From: an uncultured Pelagibacteraceae bacterium
GTDB lineage: Bacteria; Pseudomonadota; Alphaproteobacteria; Pelagibacterales; Pelagibacteraceae
Assembly: GCA_902604355.1 (NCBI GenBank)
Contig: CACKYN010000001.1
Location: forward strand, 1 to 64,000
Direction: 5' to 3'
Length of the DNA stretch: 64,000 bases
Position 1 is the first letter of the stretch; every line of letters begins with the position of its first letter. The notes under the pieces were generated by a model. That model was not told where the DNA came from. It made no database searches and saw nothing but the letters and a program-made list of their open reading frames with translations. Positions 46,103 to 54,787 of this stretch are shown in pieces. The position numbers and the translations under genes were made by a program.

Positions 46103-46713
46103 TAATGTGACCAGATATCATCTTTAAAAAGAGCTAGATCAAGATCAACCCTAGTTTTTAAAAATTTTAAGCAATCTTTGTATAGCTTTATACGGTTTTC
46201 TCTTTCTAGTATTTTTTCTAAGTTTTCGTGAATTTTATGTAAATAAATAACATCATTTGCACAATATTTTAGTTGGGCAGGTGTTAACTGTCCTCCAAAA
46301 TCTGAACTTTGAAATTGTTTGCTAATATCAATGTTTGCAAATTCTTTTATCAATGTTTTTAGTGAGTGATTATCAGAATATGATCTTGCAAGCTTTGAAG
46401 CTATTTTTGTATCAAGAATATTATTAGTGTCAGTTTTTAAGTAATATTTAATGTGAGACATATCTGCTCGACCATAGTGAAAGATTTTACTAACATTTTC
46501 ATCTTTTAATAGCTTAACTAAATTTGGAGCATTGTAGTTATCTCTATCGAATTGCACAATATGAGCATCTGAGTTTCCTGAGGATATTTGTATTAAGCAT
46601 AAAGGATCTCTTCTGACATTAAGACCCATAAATTCACCGTCAACTGCTATTATATTGCCTAATTTTAAATCATCTGGTAGATCATTTTTGTGAAGTTGAA
46701 TATTATTACTCAT
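46102..46713 (-). CDS. rnd: RNase D-type 3'-5' exonuclease, short form
   Basis: A 203-residue DEDD exonuclease. Exo I reads AVDGEFMGL (Asp and Glu), exo II contains FHYGRADMSHI and exo III YCANDVIYLHKI. The HRDC domains of full RNase D are absent, so this is the short alphaproteobacterial form involved in RNA 3' trimming. It is the first gene of the minus-strand LPS/aro/trp run and lies 16 bases from the divergent NDUFA9-like gene. Confidence 0.88.
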   Translation of the reverse strand: MSNNIQLHKNDLPDDLKLGNIIAVDGEFMGLNVRRDPLCLIQISSGNSDAHIVQFDRDNYNAPNLVKLLKDENVSKIFHYGRADMSHIKYYLKTDTNNILDTKIASKLARSYSDNHSLKTLIKEFANIDISKQFQSSDFGGQLTPAQLKYCANDVIYLHKIHENLEKILERENRIKLYKDCLKFLKTRVDLDLALFKDDIWSH

Positions 46714-46729
46714 TTTTAAACATATATAT

Positions 46730-47722
46730 ATGAAAGCAAAAAATTGTCTAATTTTTGGTGGTAGTGGTCAAATTGGTCGAAACCTCATAAGAAAACTCAC
46801 TAAGAATAACTTTAGAGTTACTGTGGTAACTAGAAATATTCATCAAAAAAGTTACATTATCAAGACCCAAGCAAATGTTGGCTATATAGACGTTGTTGAA
46901 GTAAATATATTTGATGAAAAAAAAATAAGAGAGCTTTTTAAAAAATCAGATATTTGCGTAAACTTAATTGGTATATTATTTGAAAACAAGAGGGGAAATT
47001 CATTCAAAAACATACACACTATCTTTCCTTCACTGTTAGCAAAACTATCCAAAGAATATAATCTGAAGCATTTTATTCATTTATCTGCTCTAGGGATAAA
47101 TGAAGCTAGAGATTCAGCTTATGCAAATAGTAAAGTTGAAGGGGAAAATAATATCTTAAAAAACTTCCCTCTTGCAACCATATTAAGACCATCTGTAGTT
47201 TATTCTGTAGATGATAATTTTACTACAAATTTTATGACTCTTTTAAATAGACTTCCGTTTTTTCCTCTCTATTACAGTGGAAAAACTAAGTTCTCCCCAA
47301 TTCATTGCTCTGATTTGACAGATACCATTTATCATGTGATTTCAAATAATATTTATTCAAAAATTATTGAATGTGTGGGTCCAGAAGTATTTACTTTCAA
47401 AGAAATAATAATGAAACTGTTGAACTTGATTGGCAAAAAAAGAATTTTATTACCTATGCCTTTACCAATAGCCAAAATGTCTGCAAGAATATTTGAAATA
47501 ATGCCGAAACCTTTGCTCACAAGAGATCAATTGAAACTTTTAAATTATGATAATATTGCCTCTGGAAAGTATAAAACAAACTCAGACATTGGTGTGCCGA
47601 GTGTTAGATTTTTTGATGAAGAAGTTAAAAAATATTGTTATATGTGGAGAGAGGGTGGACAATTTTCTACAGAAAAATACAATTCTGAAAAAAATCCAGA
47701 TATTAACTTAGGTAAAAATTAA
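46730..47722 (+). CDS. NDUFA9-like atypical short-chain dehydrogenase
   Basis: A 330-residue extended-SDR-like protein with the NAD(P)-binding motif GGSGQIG (10-16) in CLIFGGSGQIGRNLI and YANSKVEGENNIL, a relic of the YxxxK site. The sequence and length match the complex I NDUFA9-subunit family, which is common in alphaproteobacteria as a free gene and binds NADPH without clear catalysis. FSPIHCSDLTDTIYHV and the C-terminal region fit. It is convergent with gcrA, sharing TTAA. Confidence 0.82.
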   Translation: MKAKNCLIFGGSGQIGRNLIRKLTKNNFRVTVVTRNIHQKSYIIKTQANVGYIDVVEVNIFDEKKIRELFKKSDICVNLIGILFENKRGNSFKNIHTIFPSLLAKLSKEYNLKHFIHLSALGINEARDSAYANSKVEGENNILKNFPLATILRPSVVYSVDDNFTTNFMTLLNRLPFFPLYYSGKTKFSPIHCSDLTDTIYHVISNNIYSKIIECVGPEVFTFKEIIMKLLNLIGKKRILLPMPLPIAKMSARIFEIMPKPLLTRDQLKLLNYDNIASGKYKTNSDIGVPSVRFFDEEVKKYCYMWREGGQFSTEKYNSEKNPDINLGKN

Positions 47723-48213
47723 CCTGTTTGGATTTTCTTTTCTATAAATTCAGGTACCTCTTCCTTGTCAGTCGTCTCATCTTTTTTGCCTTTTGGCTGA
47801 TATGCGTAAAGTAAATGTAATTTACAATATGAAAAATCTTTTAAAGATGATCTTCCACAAAAGTAAAAAGATTTTTCATCTGGATGACCAATTGGCCATT
47901 TGCACGAACTTTCGTCCAACTCTTCTAATTGCTTAGGATTTTCTGGCTCAAAGTCTTTCTCAATTATTAAAGATTTGAATTTACTTTTACGACCTCTTTT
48001 ACTTTTTAAGTTTTTATCCTCTAACGAATTTTCAAAATTTTGATTAGAAGTAGCAGCTCTAGTTTTTATTTTTGCTGATAAATTTAATCTGTGAGCTTTG
48101 CCTATGACTGCATTTCTACTGACACCACCAATAATTTCAGCTATTTGACTTGCTGTACTTCCTTTACCCCAAAGCTCTTTTAATTTTGTTACTTTTTCTT
48201 CAGTCCAGCTCAT
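47719..48213 (-). CDS. gcrA: GcrA-family cell-cycle regulator
   Basis: A 164-residue protein starting MSWTEEKVTKLKELWGKGST, then the helix-turn-helix ASQIAEIIGGVSRNAVIGKA, the canonical GcrA DNA-binding domain. A Lys/Arg-rich linker leads to the C-terminal sigma-contacting domain with Cys/His residues (CKWPIGHPDEKSFYFCG). GcrA in Caulobacter activates genes whose promoters carry CcrM-methylated GANTC sites together with sigma-70. No ccrM lies in this window. Confidence 0.93.
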   Translation of the reverse strand: MSWTEEKVTKLKELWGKGSTASQIAEIIGGVSRNAVIGKAHRLNLSAKIKTRAATSNQNFENSLEDKNLKSKRGRKSKFKSLIIEKDFEPENPKQLEELDESSCKWPIGHPDEKSFYFCGRSSLKDFSYCKLHLLYAYQPKGKKDETTDKEEVPEFIEKKIQTG

Positions 48214-48385
48214 ATATCAATATCTAGTGCTATATTTATTTATACCAACAATATACTGATATTAAATTTAATTATACACCCAAAATATTTAAGTTATCAA
48301 CAAATATTGGCTTAACTTATTAGATATTCATTTTCAATCATAGCTTGTATCTAATAATTAAAATTTATAAAAACAAATTAAATTT

Positions 48386-49552
48386 ATGAGCTATTTGGCA
48401 AAAAACTACAATCGAAAAAAAATCTCCTTCAAGTACGGTAAAGGAAGTTATTTATTTTCTACTGATAACAAAAAATATTTAGATTTTGTTCAAGGAATTG
48501 CTGTAAATTCATTAGGTCACGCACACCCAAAACTTATAAAAACGATTAGTGCTCAAGCAAAAAAATTATGGCATGTCTCTAATGCTTTTCAAATTCCAGA
48601 AGGAGAAAAGTTAGCTAGAAAATTGTGCAAAAAAACTTTTGCTGATTATGTAATGTTTCAAAATAGTGGTGCAGAAGCTACTGAGGCTGCAATAAAAGTT
48701 GCTAGAAGATATTTCTACTCGATAGGTAAAACTAATAAAAACAGAATACTATGTATTAGAAATTCCTTTCACGGAAGAACTTTAGCTGCGATTTATGCAA
48801 GTGGATCAAAGAAAATGACAGAGGGATTTGGTCCAAAAGTAAGAGGATTTGATCATTTTGTTTTTGGAGATCATAAATCTTTAAAGAGTAAAATTTCCAA
48901 AAATACAGCTGCTATTATGGTGGAAACAATTATGGGTGAGGGTGGAATTAAAGTAATACCCGATTGGTGTTTGGTAGAATTGAGAAAGCTATGTAATCAA
49001 AAAAAAATATTATTAATATTAGATGAGGTTCAGTGTGGAATAGCAAGATCTGGTGATTTTTTTGCATTTGAAGAATCTAAAGTAAAGCCAGATATTGTAC
49101 CAATTGCAAAAGGAATTGGAGGTGGATTTCCAATTGGAGCAGTTTTAATGAATAAGAAAGTAGCTACTGGTATGACACCAGGAACACATGGTTCAACGTT
49201 TGGTGGTAATCCATTAGCAATGGCTGTTGGAAATACAGTAATGGATATTGTTTCAAATAAAAAATTTTTAGAAAATGTTAAAAGTGTTTCTAAGTATTTT
49301 TTATTAAAATTGAATAATTTAAAGAAAGTTTATCCAAATATAATAAAAAATATTAGAGGCAAGGGACTTTTAATCGGCATTCAACTGCATAAAGATCAAA
49401 CAAAATTTATAAAAAAACTCATGGAAAATAAGTTGTTAACTATACGTGCAGCCGAAAATGTTGTTAGAATTTTACCCCCACTAAATGTTAAAAAAAATGA
49501 AATTAATCAAGCGTTAAAGATAATAAATAAAGTTTGCAAAGAATTAAATTAA
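48386..49552 (+). CDS. argD: Acetylornithine aminotransferase
   Basis: A 388-residue class III PLP aminotransferase. NSGAEATEAAIKVARR, FHGRTLAA, ILDEVQCGIARSGDFFAFE and the PLP-lysine region PIAKGIGGGFPIGA match ArgD. It makes N-acetylornithine and may also serve in lysine synthesis as DapC. The 172-base gap to the divergent gcrA holds its promoter, but I could not pick a confident one. argF follows after 1 base. Confidence 0.94.
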   Translation: MSYLAKNYNRKKISFKYGKGSYLFSTDNKKYLDFVQGIAVNSLGHAHPKLIKTISAQAKKLWHVSNAFQIPEGEKLARKLCKKTFADYVMFQNSGAEATEAAIKVARRYFYSIGKTNKNRILCIRNSFHGRTLAAIYASGSKKMTEGFGPKVRGFDHFVFGDHKSLKSKISKNTAAIMVETIMGEGGIKVIPDWCLVELRKLCNQKKILLILDEVQCGIARSGDFFAFEESKVKPDIVPIAKGIGGGFPIGAVLMNKKVATGMTPGTHGSTFGGNPLAMAVGNTVMDIVSNKKFLENVKSVSKYFLLKLNNLKKVYPNIIKNIRGKGLLIGIQLHKDQTKFIKKLMENKLLTIRAAENVVRILPPLNVKKNEINQALKIINKVCKELN

Positions 49553-49553
49553 A

Positions 49554-50483
49554 ATGAAACACTTTATTAATCTAAAAGATATTCCATCTAGAGATCTTAA
49601 AAAAATAATAATAGATGCAAAGAGAAGAAAAAAATTGAGAAAAAAACTAAGTACACTCGAAATTGACAAAGGTGCTCCTTTAAAAGGAAAGCTTCTCATC
49701 CAAATGTTTGAAAAGTCAAGTTTACGGACTAGATTAAGCTTTTATTTAGCAATTAAACAACTTGGAGGAGGCACTTTAACTCTTAGATCAAATGAGCTTC
49801 ATCTTGGGCAAGGTGGTGAGAGTATTGCAGATACTGCAAAAATTCTCTCAACATATGGGGATGGATTTATGCTGAGAACTGATAACGATAAAAAGGTTGA
49901 AAGTTTTAAAAAATATCTTTCAATTCCAGTAATAAACGGTCTTAGTCCATCATCTCATCCGACACAAGTTTTATCTGATGTATTTACAGTTGAAGAAATA
50001 AAGAAAAAACCAATTTCAAAACTAAATATTTGCTGGATTGGAGACTCTAACAATGTTTTAGATAGTTTGATTGCGGCATCAGTTAAATTTTCATTTAAAT
50101 TGAGTATAGGCTGCCCAAGAAAATTTGAACCTGGCACAAAAGTAAGAAACTGGGTTAAAAAAAATAAAAAGAAAATTTTTATTTACAATGATTCAAAAAA
50201 AGCAGCCTTAGGTGCGGATGTAATTTTTTCAGATAAAGTTATTTCTTTGAATGATAAAGTTAATAAGAAGAAAAAAATAGGCCAATTTAAAAAATTTAAA
50301 ATTGATAAAAAACTTATGGGGTATGCAAAAAAGGATTGTATTTTCTTACATTGTCTTCCAAGAGGCAATGAAGTAACTGATGATATTTTTTTAGGAAAAA
50401 AATCTCATGTGTGGCAACAGGCTCTAAATAGAGTTCATGTTCAAAAAAGTATTTTATTATACTGTTTTGGAAAACTAAGGTAA
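49554..50483 (+). CDS. argF: Ornithine carbamoyltransferase
   Basis: A 309-residue transferase joining carbamoyl phosphate and ornithine to citrulline. The carbamoyl-phosphate motif is SSLRTRLSF (family SxRTR), with SSHPTQVLSD (HPxQ) and FLHCLPRGNEV (HCLP) further on. It is translationally coupled to argD and overlaps the convergent cytochrome c gene by 9 bases. Confidence 0.94.
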   Translation: MKHFINLKDIPSRDLKKIIIDAKRRKKLRKKLSTLEIDKGAPLKGKLLIQMFEKSSLRTRLSFYLAIKQLGGGTLTLRSNELHLGQGGESIADTAKILSTYGDGFMLRTDNDKKVESFKKYLSIPVINGLSPSSHPTQVLSDVFTVEEIKKKPISKLNICWIGDSNNVLDSLIAASVKFSFKLSIGCPRKFEPGTKVRNWVKKNKKKIFIYNDSKKAALGADVIFSDKVISLNDKVNKKKKIGQFKKFKIDKKLMGYAKKDCIFLHCLPRGNEVTDDIFLGKKSHVWQQALNRVHVQKSILLYCFGKLR

Positions 50484-51014
50484 GGGTAAAGGATTATCAG
50501 AGTTTTGGTTGAGATATTTAATTACTGAAGCTCTATCTTTTTCTTTTCTTAATCCAGCAAAAGCCATCTTAGTTCCTTTGATCCATTTGGCAGGCTTTAT
50601 TAAATAACCGTTAAGCTCTTCGAGTGTCCATTCTTTATCATAAGATGCTAGTGCCTTAGAATATTTGTAGTCTTCAACTATACCAATTTTTCTACCAACA
50701 ACATTATATAAAGCCGGACCAATATTATTTTTTCCACCTTTAACAATAGAGTGACATGCAGCACATTTCTTAAAAACTTTTTCACCGTGGGTTAGATCAC
50801 CCATAGCCATTAATGCATCAATATCGATTTTCTCTTCTACACTTGCTTTTGTAGAGGATGAAACTGTTGTTGCTTCTTCAACATCTACTGCATAACCTGG
50901 AGTCTCTGGTTTTTCTACATGAAAAATAACATCTGATAATTTTCCAATACCTATTACTAAAAGTGCAACCATTAAAACTGCAGCAACTATTTTATTAATT
51001 TCGAAAGAATCCAT
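50475..51014 (-). CDS. cycM: Membrane-anchored cytochrome c (CycM-type)
   Basis: A 179-residue protein with one N-terminal membrane helix (about 8-26), a Thr/Ser/Glu linker and a class I cytochrome c domain. The heme-binding motif is CAACH (84-88) and the Met ligand lies in GTKMAFAGL. GPALYNVVGRKIG is typical of mitochondrial-like cytochromes c. CycM carries electrons from the bc1 complex to the terminal oxidase while anchored in the inner membrane. It is divergent from kdsB. Confidence 0.9.
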   Translation of the reverse strand: MDSFEINKIVAAVLMVALLVIGIGKLSDVIFHVEKPETPGYAVDVEEATTVSSSTKASVEEKIDIDALMAMGDLTHGEKVFKKCAACHSIVKGGKNNIGPALYNVVGRKIGIVEDYKYSKALASYDKEWTLEELNGYLIKPAKWIKGTKMAFAGLRKEKDRASVIKYLNQNSDNPLPLP

Positions 51015-51082
51015 TTTTTATTAAATAATTTTGAACATATATCACGATAAATTAAAAAATTATCAAAATTATCTGTATAAAT

Positions 51083-51112
51083 TTGCCTCTATTGGTATTT
51101 AATAGCTATAAT
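51083..51112 (+). promoter_or_regulatory. Sigma-70-type promoter for kdsB-pheA
   Basis: TTGCCT (51083-51088) and a perfect TATAAT (51107-51112) are separated by 18 bases. The predicted start near 51119 leaves a leader of only about 7 nt before the kdsB ATG at 51126, so translation would be nearly leaderless. Confidence 0.5.
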
Positions 51113-51125
51113 TAATTAAGTATTT

Positions 51126-51857
51126 ATGAAAACTTTGATCATTATACCATCAAGACTAGGAGCAACCAGATTACCCGGTAAACCTTTGTTAAAGATTAAT
51201 AATAAATCAATAATTTCACATGTTTTTAAAAGAGCTCAAGATTCTGATATTGGAGATGTAGTAGTAGCTACGGAAAATACCGAAATTGTTGAAGATGTGA
51301 CCAAGAATGGAGGTAGAGCCATTTTAACTAGCAATAACCATAAAACTGGTACAGACAGAATATATGAAGCTTTCAAAAAAATGAATTTAAATGATGTTGA
51401 CCTAATAATGAACTTACAAGGAGACGAGCCAGCAATTAATATAGAAGATATAGTAAGTTTAAAAGACAAAATGATTGATTACCAATCAAAAATGGGGACA
51501 CTGGCTGCAAAAATCGAAAATGAAAAAGATTTTCAAAATAAAAATATTGTCAAAGTTCAAACAAAATCTAGTCTTCAAGAAAACTCTTTTTCTGAAGCAG
51601 AAGCATTTTCACGGATATCTAAAAAATTAGACAACATTTATCATCACATTGGTATCTATTGTTATTCTGCTGAAACTCTTGAAAAATTTGTTGAATTAAA
51701 TCAGACTAAAAATGAAATAGAGCAAAGATTAGAACAGCTAAGAGCACTAGATAATAGTATCAAGATAAATGTTGCGTTAGCAAAATCTCCTCCAATAGGA
51801 GTAGACACCGAAGAAGATTATATGGCCTTAAAAAAAATTATGGAATATAAAGATTAA
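51126..51857 (+). CDS. kdsB: 3-deoxy-manno-octulosonate cytidylyltransferase
   Basis: A 243-residue nucleotidyltransferase that activates KDO with CTP. IIPSRLGATRLPGKPL is the nucleotide-binding signature, and LIMNLQGDEPAI (metal-binding Asp) and the C-terminal PIGVDTEEDY match. Together with kdsD at 45 kb it supplies CMP-KDO for the LPS core. It overlaps pheA by 1 base. Confidence 0.95.
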   Translation: MKTLIIIPSRLGATRLPGKPLLKINNKSIISHVFKRAQDSDIGDVVVATENTEIVEDVTKNGGRAILTSNNHKTGTDRIYEAFKKMNLNDVDLIMNLQGDEPAINIEDIVSLKDKMIDYQSKMGTLAAKIENEKDFQNKNIVKVQTKSSLQENSFSEAEAFSRISKKLDNIYHHIGIYCYSAETLEKFVELNQTKNEIEQRLEQLRALDNSIKINVALAKSPPIGVDTEEDYMALKKIMEYKD

Positions 51858-52690
51858 TGAGTAAAATTTATTTTCAAGGTACATTTGGTGCTTATTCTCA
51901 CTTGGCAGCTTTATCAGTTGATCCAAATGCTGAAATTATACCATGTAAAACTTTTGATGAGTGTTTTAGTAAGGCTTCACTTGAACCTGAAAACAAAATA
52001 ATTATTCCCGAGTCTAATAGAATAACAGGGAACATAGGAATTGAGTATTTGATATTTAAACATAGATTAAATATTTATATGGAGCATTTTCAAAAAATTG
52101 AACATAACTTATTAGGTCAACCAGGCTCGAAATTAAAAGATATTAAAGAAGTATATTCTCATGCACAGGGGCTATCTCAATGTTCACAATTTATAAAGGA
52201 AAATAATTTAATAGAACATATTAGAGCAGATACTGCTGGTTCTGCTGAAATGATTTCAAAAACTAAAAATGTTAAGCAAGCTGCGATAGCTTCTTCTTTA
52301 AGTGCTGAAATTTATGGACTAGAGGTAATAAAAAAAAATATTGAAAATGAGGATGGAAACTTAACAAGATTTTTAGTAATGGGTAAAAATATTTCCCAAC
52401 CTGAATTTAAAGATAAAAATTATATCACGTCTTTTTTATTTAAACTCAAAAGTAAACCAGCTGCTCTCTATCAATCACTAGGAGGTTTTGCAATTAATGG
52501 AGTAAATTTAACTAAACTTCAGAGCTATCCTGAAAAAAATACATTCGACTCTTATTTTTTCTTATGTGACCTAGATGGACACATTGAAGATAAAAAAGTC
52601 CAAAAATCTTTAGAGGAACTAGGTCTCCATTGTGAAGATTTTCACGTCTTAGGTGTTTTTGAAGCAGATAAGTTGAGAGAAAATAAGTAA
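51857..52690 (+). CDS. pheA: Prephenate dehydratase
   Basis: A 277-residue enzyme making phenylpyruvate. The catalytic domain shows FQGTFGAYSHLAAL, IIIPESNRITGNI, VYSHAQGLSQC and DTAGSAEMI; the C-terminal ACT domain (about 190-270) carries KPAALYQSLGGFAINGVNLT and KLQSYP, the phenylalanine-binding motif. No chorismate mutase domain is fused, as usual in alphaproteobacteria. Confidence 0.94.
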   Translation: MSKIYFQGTFGAYSHLAALSVDPNAEIIPCKTFDECFSKASLEPENKIIIPESNRITGNIGIEYLIFKHRLNIYMEHFQKIEHNLLGQPGSKLKDIKEVYSHAQGLSQCSQFIKENNLIEHIRADTAGSAEMISKTKNVKQAAIASSLSAEIYGLEVIKKNIENEDGNLTRFLVMGKNISQPEFKDKNYITSFLFKLKSKPAALYQSLGGFAINGVNLTKLQSYPEKNTFDSYFFLCDLDGHIEDKKVQKSLEELGLHCEDFHVLGVFEADKLRENK

Positions 52691-52700
52691 TAATCTTTTC

Positions 52701-52730
52701 TTGTAGATTAGAAAATATAACTGCTATAAT
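52701..52730 (+). promoter_or_regulatory. Strong promoter of the SRP RNA gene
   Basis: TTGTAG (52701-52706) and TATAAT (52725-52730) are 18 bases apart, and TGC precedes the -10 to give an extended TGn-TATAAT. The predicted start, about 7 bases downstream, falls on G52737, exactly the first base of the SRP RNA stem. Confidence 0.65.
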
Positions 52731-52736
52731 ACTTTT

Positions 52737-52820
52737 GGAGGCTAGAGGTGGATGCTGCTTGAACCCGACCAGATCTTAACGGAAGCAGTCGTAGAGACAG
52801 TTATTCAGGTTCTAGTCTCC
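52737..52820 (+). ncRNA. ffs: Signal recognition particle RNA (4.5S type)
   Basis: The 84-nt RNA starts GGAGGCTAGA and ends TCTAGTCTCC, which pair as one long terminal helix. The SRP54-binding part is clear: ACCAG...GGAAGCAG with the internal loop GAAGCAG. The apical tetraloop reads TAAC, a member of the URRC alternative, not the usual GGAA. It lies 11 bases before dnaX, a conserved location of the SRP RNA gene. With Ffh it delivers membrane proteins to SecYEG. Confidence 0.88.
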
Positions 52821-52830
52821 TAATATATAT

Positions 52831-54474
52831 ATGAATAATAATTCGAAAGTACTGGCATTAAAATATAGACCGCAAACTTTTGACGATCTAATAGGCCAGG
52901 AAGTGGTTGCAGAAACAATAACAAATTCAATTAAAGCAGACAAAATTCCAAATGCATATTTATTCACAGGCATTAGAGGAATTGGTAAAACTACAATAGC
53001 CAGGATTGTTGCAAAAACTCTTAACTGTTCAAATGGAATTGAAAATAAATGCAAAGTAAAATGTGAGAATTGTGACTCAATTGCAAGTTCCAATCATATT
53101 GATGTTTTGGAAATGGATGCAGCTAGTAAAACTGGTGTAGATGATGTTAGAGATCTTATAGAATTTTCCAGATATGGACCAACTTCAGCTAAATATAAAA
53201 TTTTTATAATTGATGAAGTACACATGCTTAGTAAACAGGCTTTTAATGCTCTTTTAAAAACATTAGAAGAACCACCAGAATATCTTAAGTTTATTTTTGC
53301 AACTACTGAAATTAAAAAAATTCCAATTACTGTTGTATCTAGATGTCAAAGATTTGATTTATCAAGAATTAAATCATCAGAATTATTCGATTTTATAAAA
53401 AAAATTAAAGATAAAGAAAATGGCAAAGTTACTGACGAAGCTTTAAAACTAATTGTAAAAATTTCTGAAGGTTCAGTTAGAGATGCATTATCTTTATTGG
53501 ATAGAGCTTTATTAAGTTTAGATGAAAATACTGAATTAGATTTAAACGCAGCACAAAAAATATTTGGCTACTTTGATAAATCTCAATTAATAGATTTATT
53601 TGAACTAGTCTTAAAAGGTGAAGAAAAAAAAGTTATAAATATCTATAGAAAAATTTATGATCAAGGAGTTGAACCTAAAGTATTCATAAATGATTTCTTG
53701 GAATTGTCGTATTACTTCAAAAATATAAACTCTTTAACACTAGAAAGCACAAATTTTTCTCTAAATGATGAGGAGTTTTCGAAAATAAAAAGTATTTCAA
53801 ATAAAGTAGAGTCTGATGTGTTAGTGTTGTTCTGGCAATTTGCAATTAGCTCTCTTGAAGAATTAGATATAGTTTCAAATCAACATTTGTCGATTGAGAT
53901 GTTTTTAATTCGATTAATGCATTTACAGTCTGTGAAATCTCAAAAAAAAATTGAGCCTGAAACTGAAAAAAGAGCAACTAATGAAATTGAAGAAAATATA
54001 AGCTCAAATAAAATAATAGATCAAATTAAAAATATTTCCCAAGAAGAAAAAAATAAACCACAAGTACAAACTGAAATTAAGGCAGAAAATAAAATACTAA
54101 TAAATTCTTTTGATGATCTATTATTAATCTGCTCTGAAAAAAAAGAAATCAAATTGAAACATGAATTAGAAAAAAATGTCAATCTAGTAAAATTTGAAAA
54201 AAATAGAATAGAGATATCTTTTAACGATAGTTTAGATAAAGATTTTGTTAAAGATTTATCATCGAAACTTTTTGATTGGACTGGTGAGCGATGGATTATT
54301 ACTTTTAGTAAATCTAAAGGTGAAATGTCTGTAAAAGAAAAACAACTTAACAATAAGAAACTTTTAATTGATGAAGCAAAATCTTCAGAAGCTTATAAAA
54401 ATATAATAGAAAATTTTCCTGATGCAGAATTAATTGACGTTAAGATAAAAAAGGATGAGGGTCAGAATGACTGA
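52831..54474 (+). CDS. dnaX: DNA polymerase III subunit tau (and possibly gamma)
   Basis: A 547-residue clamp-loader ATPase. Walker A is GIRGIGKTT (47-55), a zinc module with four cysteines follows (CSNG...KCKVKCENC), Walker B is FIIDEVHML, and the SRC motif VVSRCQRFDL is present. Domains I-III end near residue 370; the C-terminal part is charged linker and tau region. Nine consecutive A residues at 53942-53950 (codons 371-374) lie at this boundary; one extra A would bring TGA in frame and give a 374-residue gamma-like product. It overlaps ebfC by 8 bases. Confidence 0.94.
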   Translation: MNNNSKVLALKYRPQTFDDLIGQEVVAETITNSIKADKIPNAYLFTGIRGIGKTTIARIVAKTLNCSNGIENKCKVKCENCDSIASSNHIDVLEMDAASKTGVDDVRDLIEFSRYGPTSAKYKIFIIDEVHMLSKQAFNALLKTLEEPPEYLKFIFATTEIKKIPITVVSRCQRFDLSRIKSSELFDFIKKIKDKENGKVTDEALKLIVKISEGSVRDALSLLDRALLSLDENTELDLNAAQKIFGYFDKSQLIDLFELVLKGEEKKVINIYRKIYDQGVEPKVFINDFLELSYYFKNINSLTLESTNFSLNDEEFSKIKSISNKVESDVLVLFWQFAISSLEELDIVSNQHLSIEMFLIRLMHLQSVKSQKKIEPETEKRATNEIEENISSNKIIDQIKNISQEEKNKPQVQTEIKAENKILINSFDDLLLICSEKKEIKLKHELEKNVNLVKFEKNRIEISFNDSLDKDFVKDLSSKLFDWTGERWIITFSKSKGEMSVKEKQLNNKKLLIDEAKSSEAYKNIIENFPDAELIDVKIKKDEGQND

Positions 54475-54784
54475 TTTTAGTAAGATTTTAGATAAAGCCA
54501 AAGAGCTTGAGGCAAAAATGAAAGAAAGCCAGCAGAAAATTAAGGAAATAAGAGTAGAGGGCGTTTCTGGCTCCAATTCTGTAACAATAACTCTTGATGG
54601 TGAAGGTGAAATGCAAACAATAAAATTATCCGATGAAATTATGAAAGAGGACAAAGCTATTATTGAAGATTTAATTATTGCTGCTCATAATAACGCTAAA
54701 GCACAGTTAAAATCGAAAACTTCTGAAGAGATTTCAAAAGCTACAGGTGGTTTTGGTATACCTGGTTTTAAATGGCCTTTATAA
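54467..54784 (+). CDS. ebfC: YbaB/EbfC-family nucleoid-associated protein
   Basis: A 105-residue protein with the YbaB core: a charged helix (KAKELEAKMKESQQKIKEI), a GVSGSNSVTITLDGEGEM sheet and a GFGIPGFKWPL tail. It binds DNA as a dimer and is nearly always found between dnaX and recR, as here. The ATG at 54467 (MTDFSKILDKA) with GAGG 7 bases upstream is preferred over ATG 54455. It overlaps the dnaX 3' end by 8 bases; recR starts 3 bases after its stop. Confidence 0.93.
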   Translation: MTDFSKILDKAKELEAKMKESQQKIKEIRVEGVSGSNSVTITLDGEGEMQTIKLSDEIMKEDKAIIEDLIIAAHNNAKAQLKSKTSEEISKATGGFGIPGFKWPL

Positions 54785-54787
54785 TTC

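Noticed and set aside
53624-53631. A8 run in dnaX as the slippage site
   Set aside because: It falls within domain III, so a truncated product would lack part of the clamp-loader core; the A9 run at 53942 is better placed.
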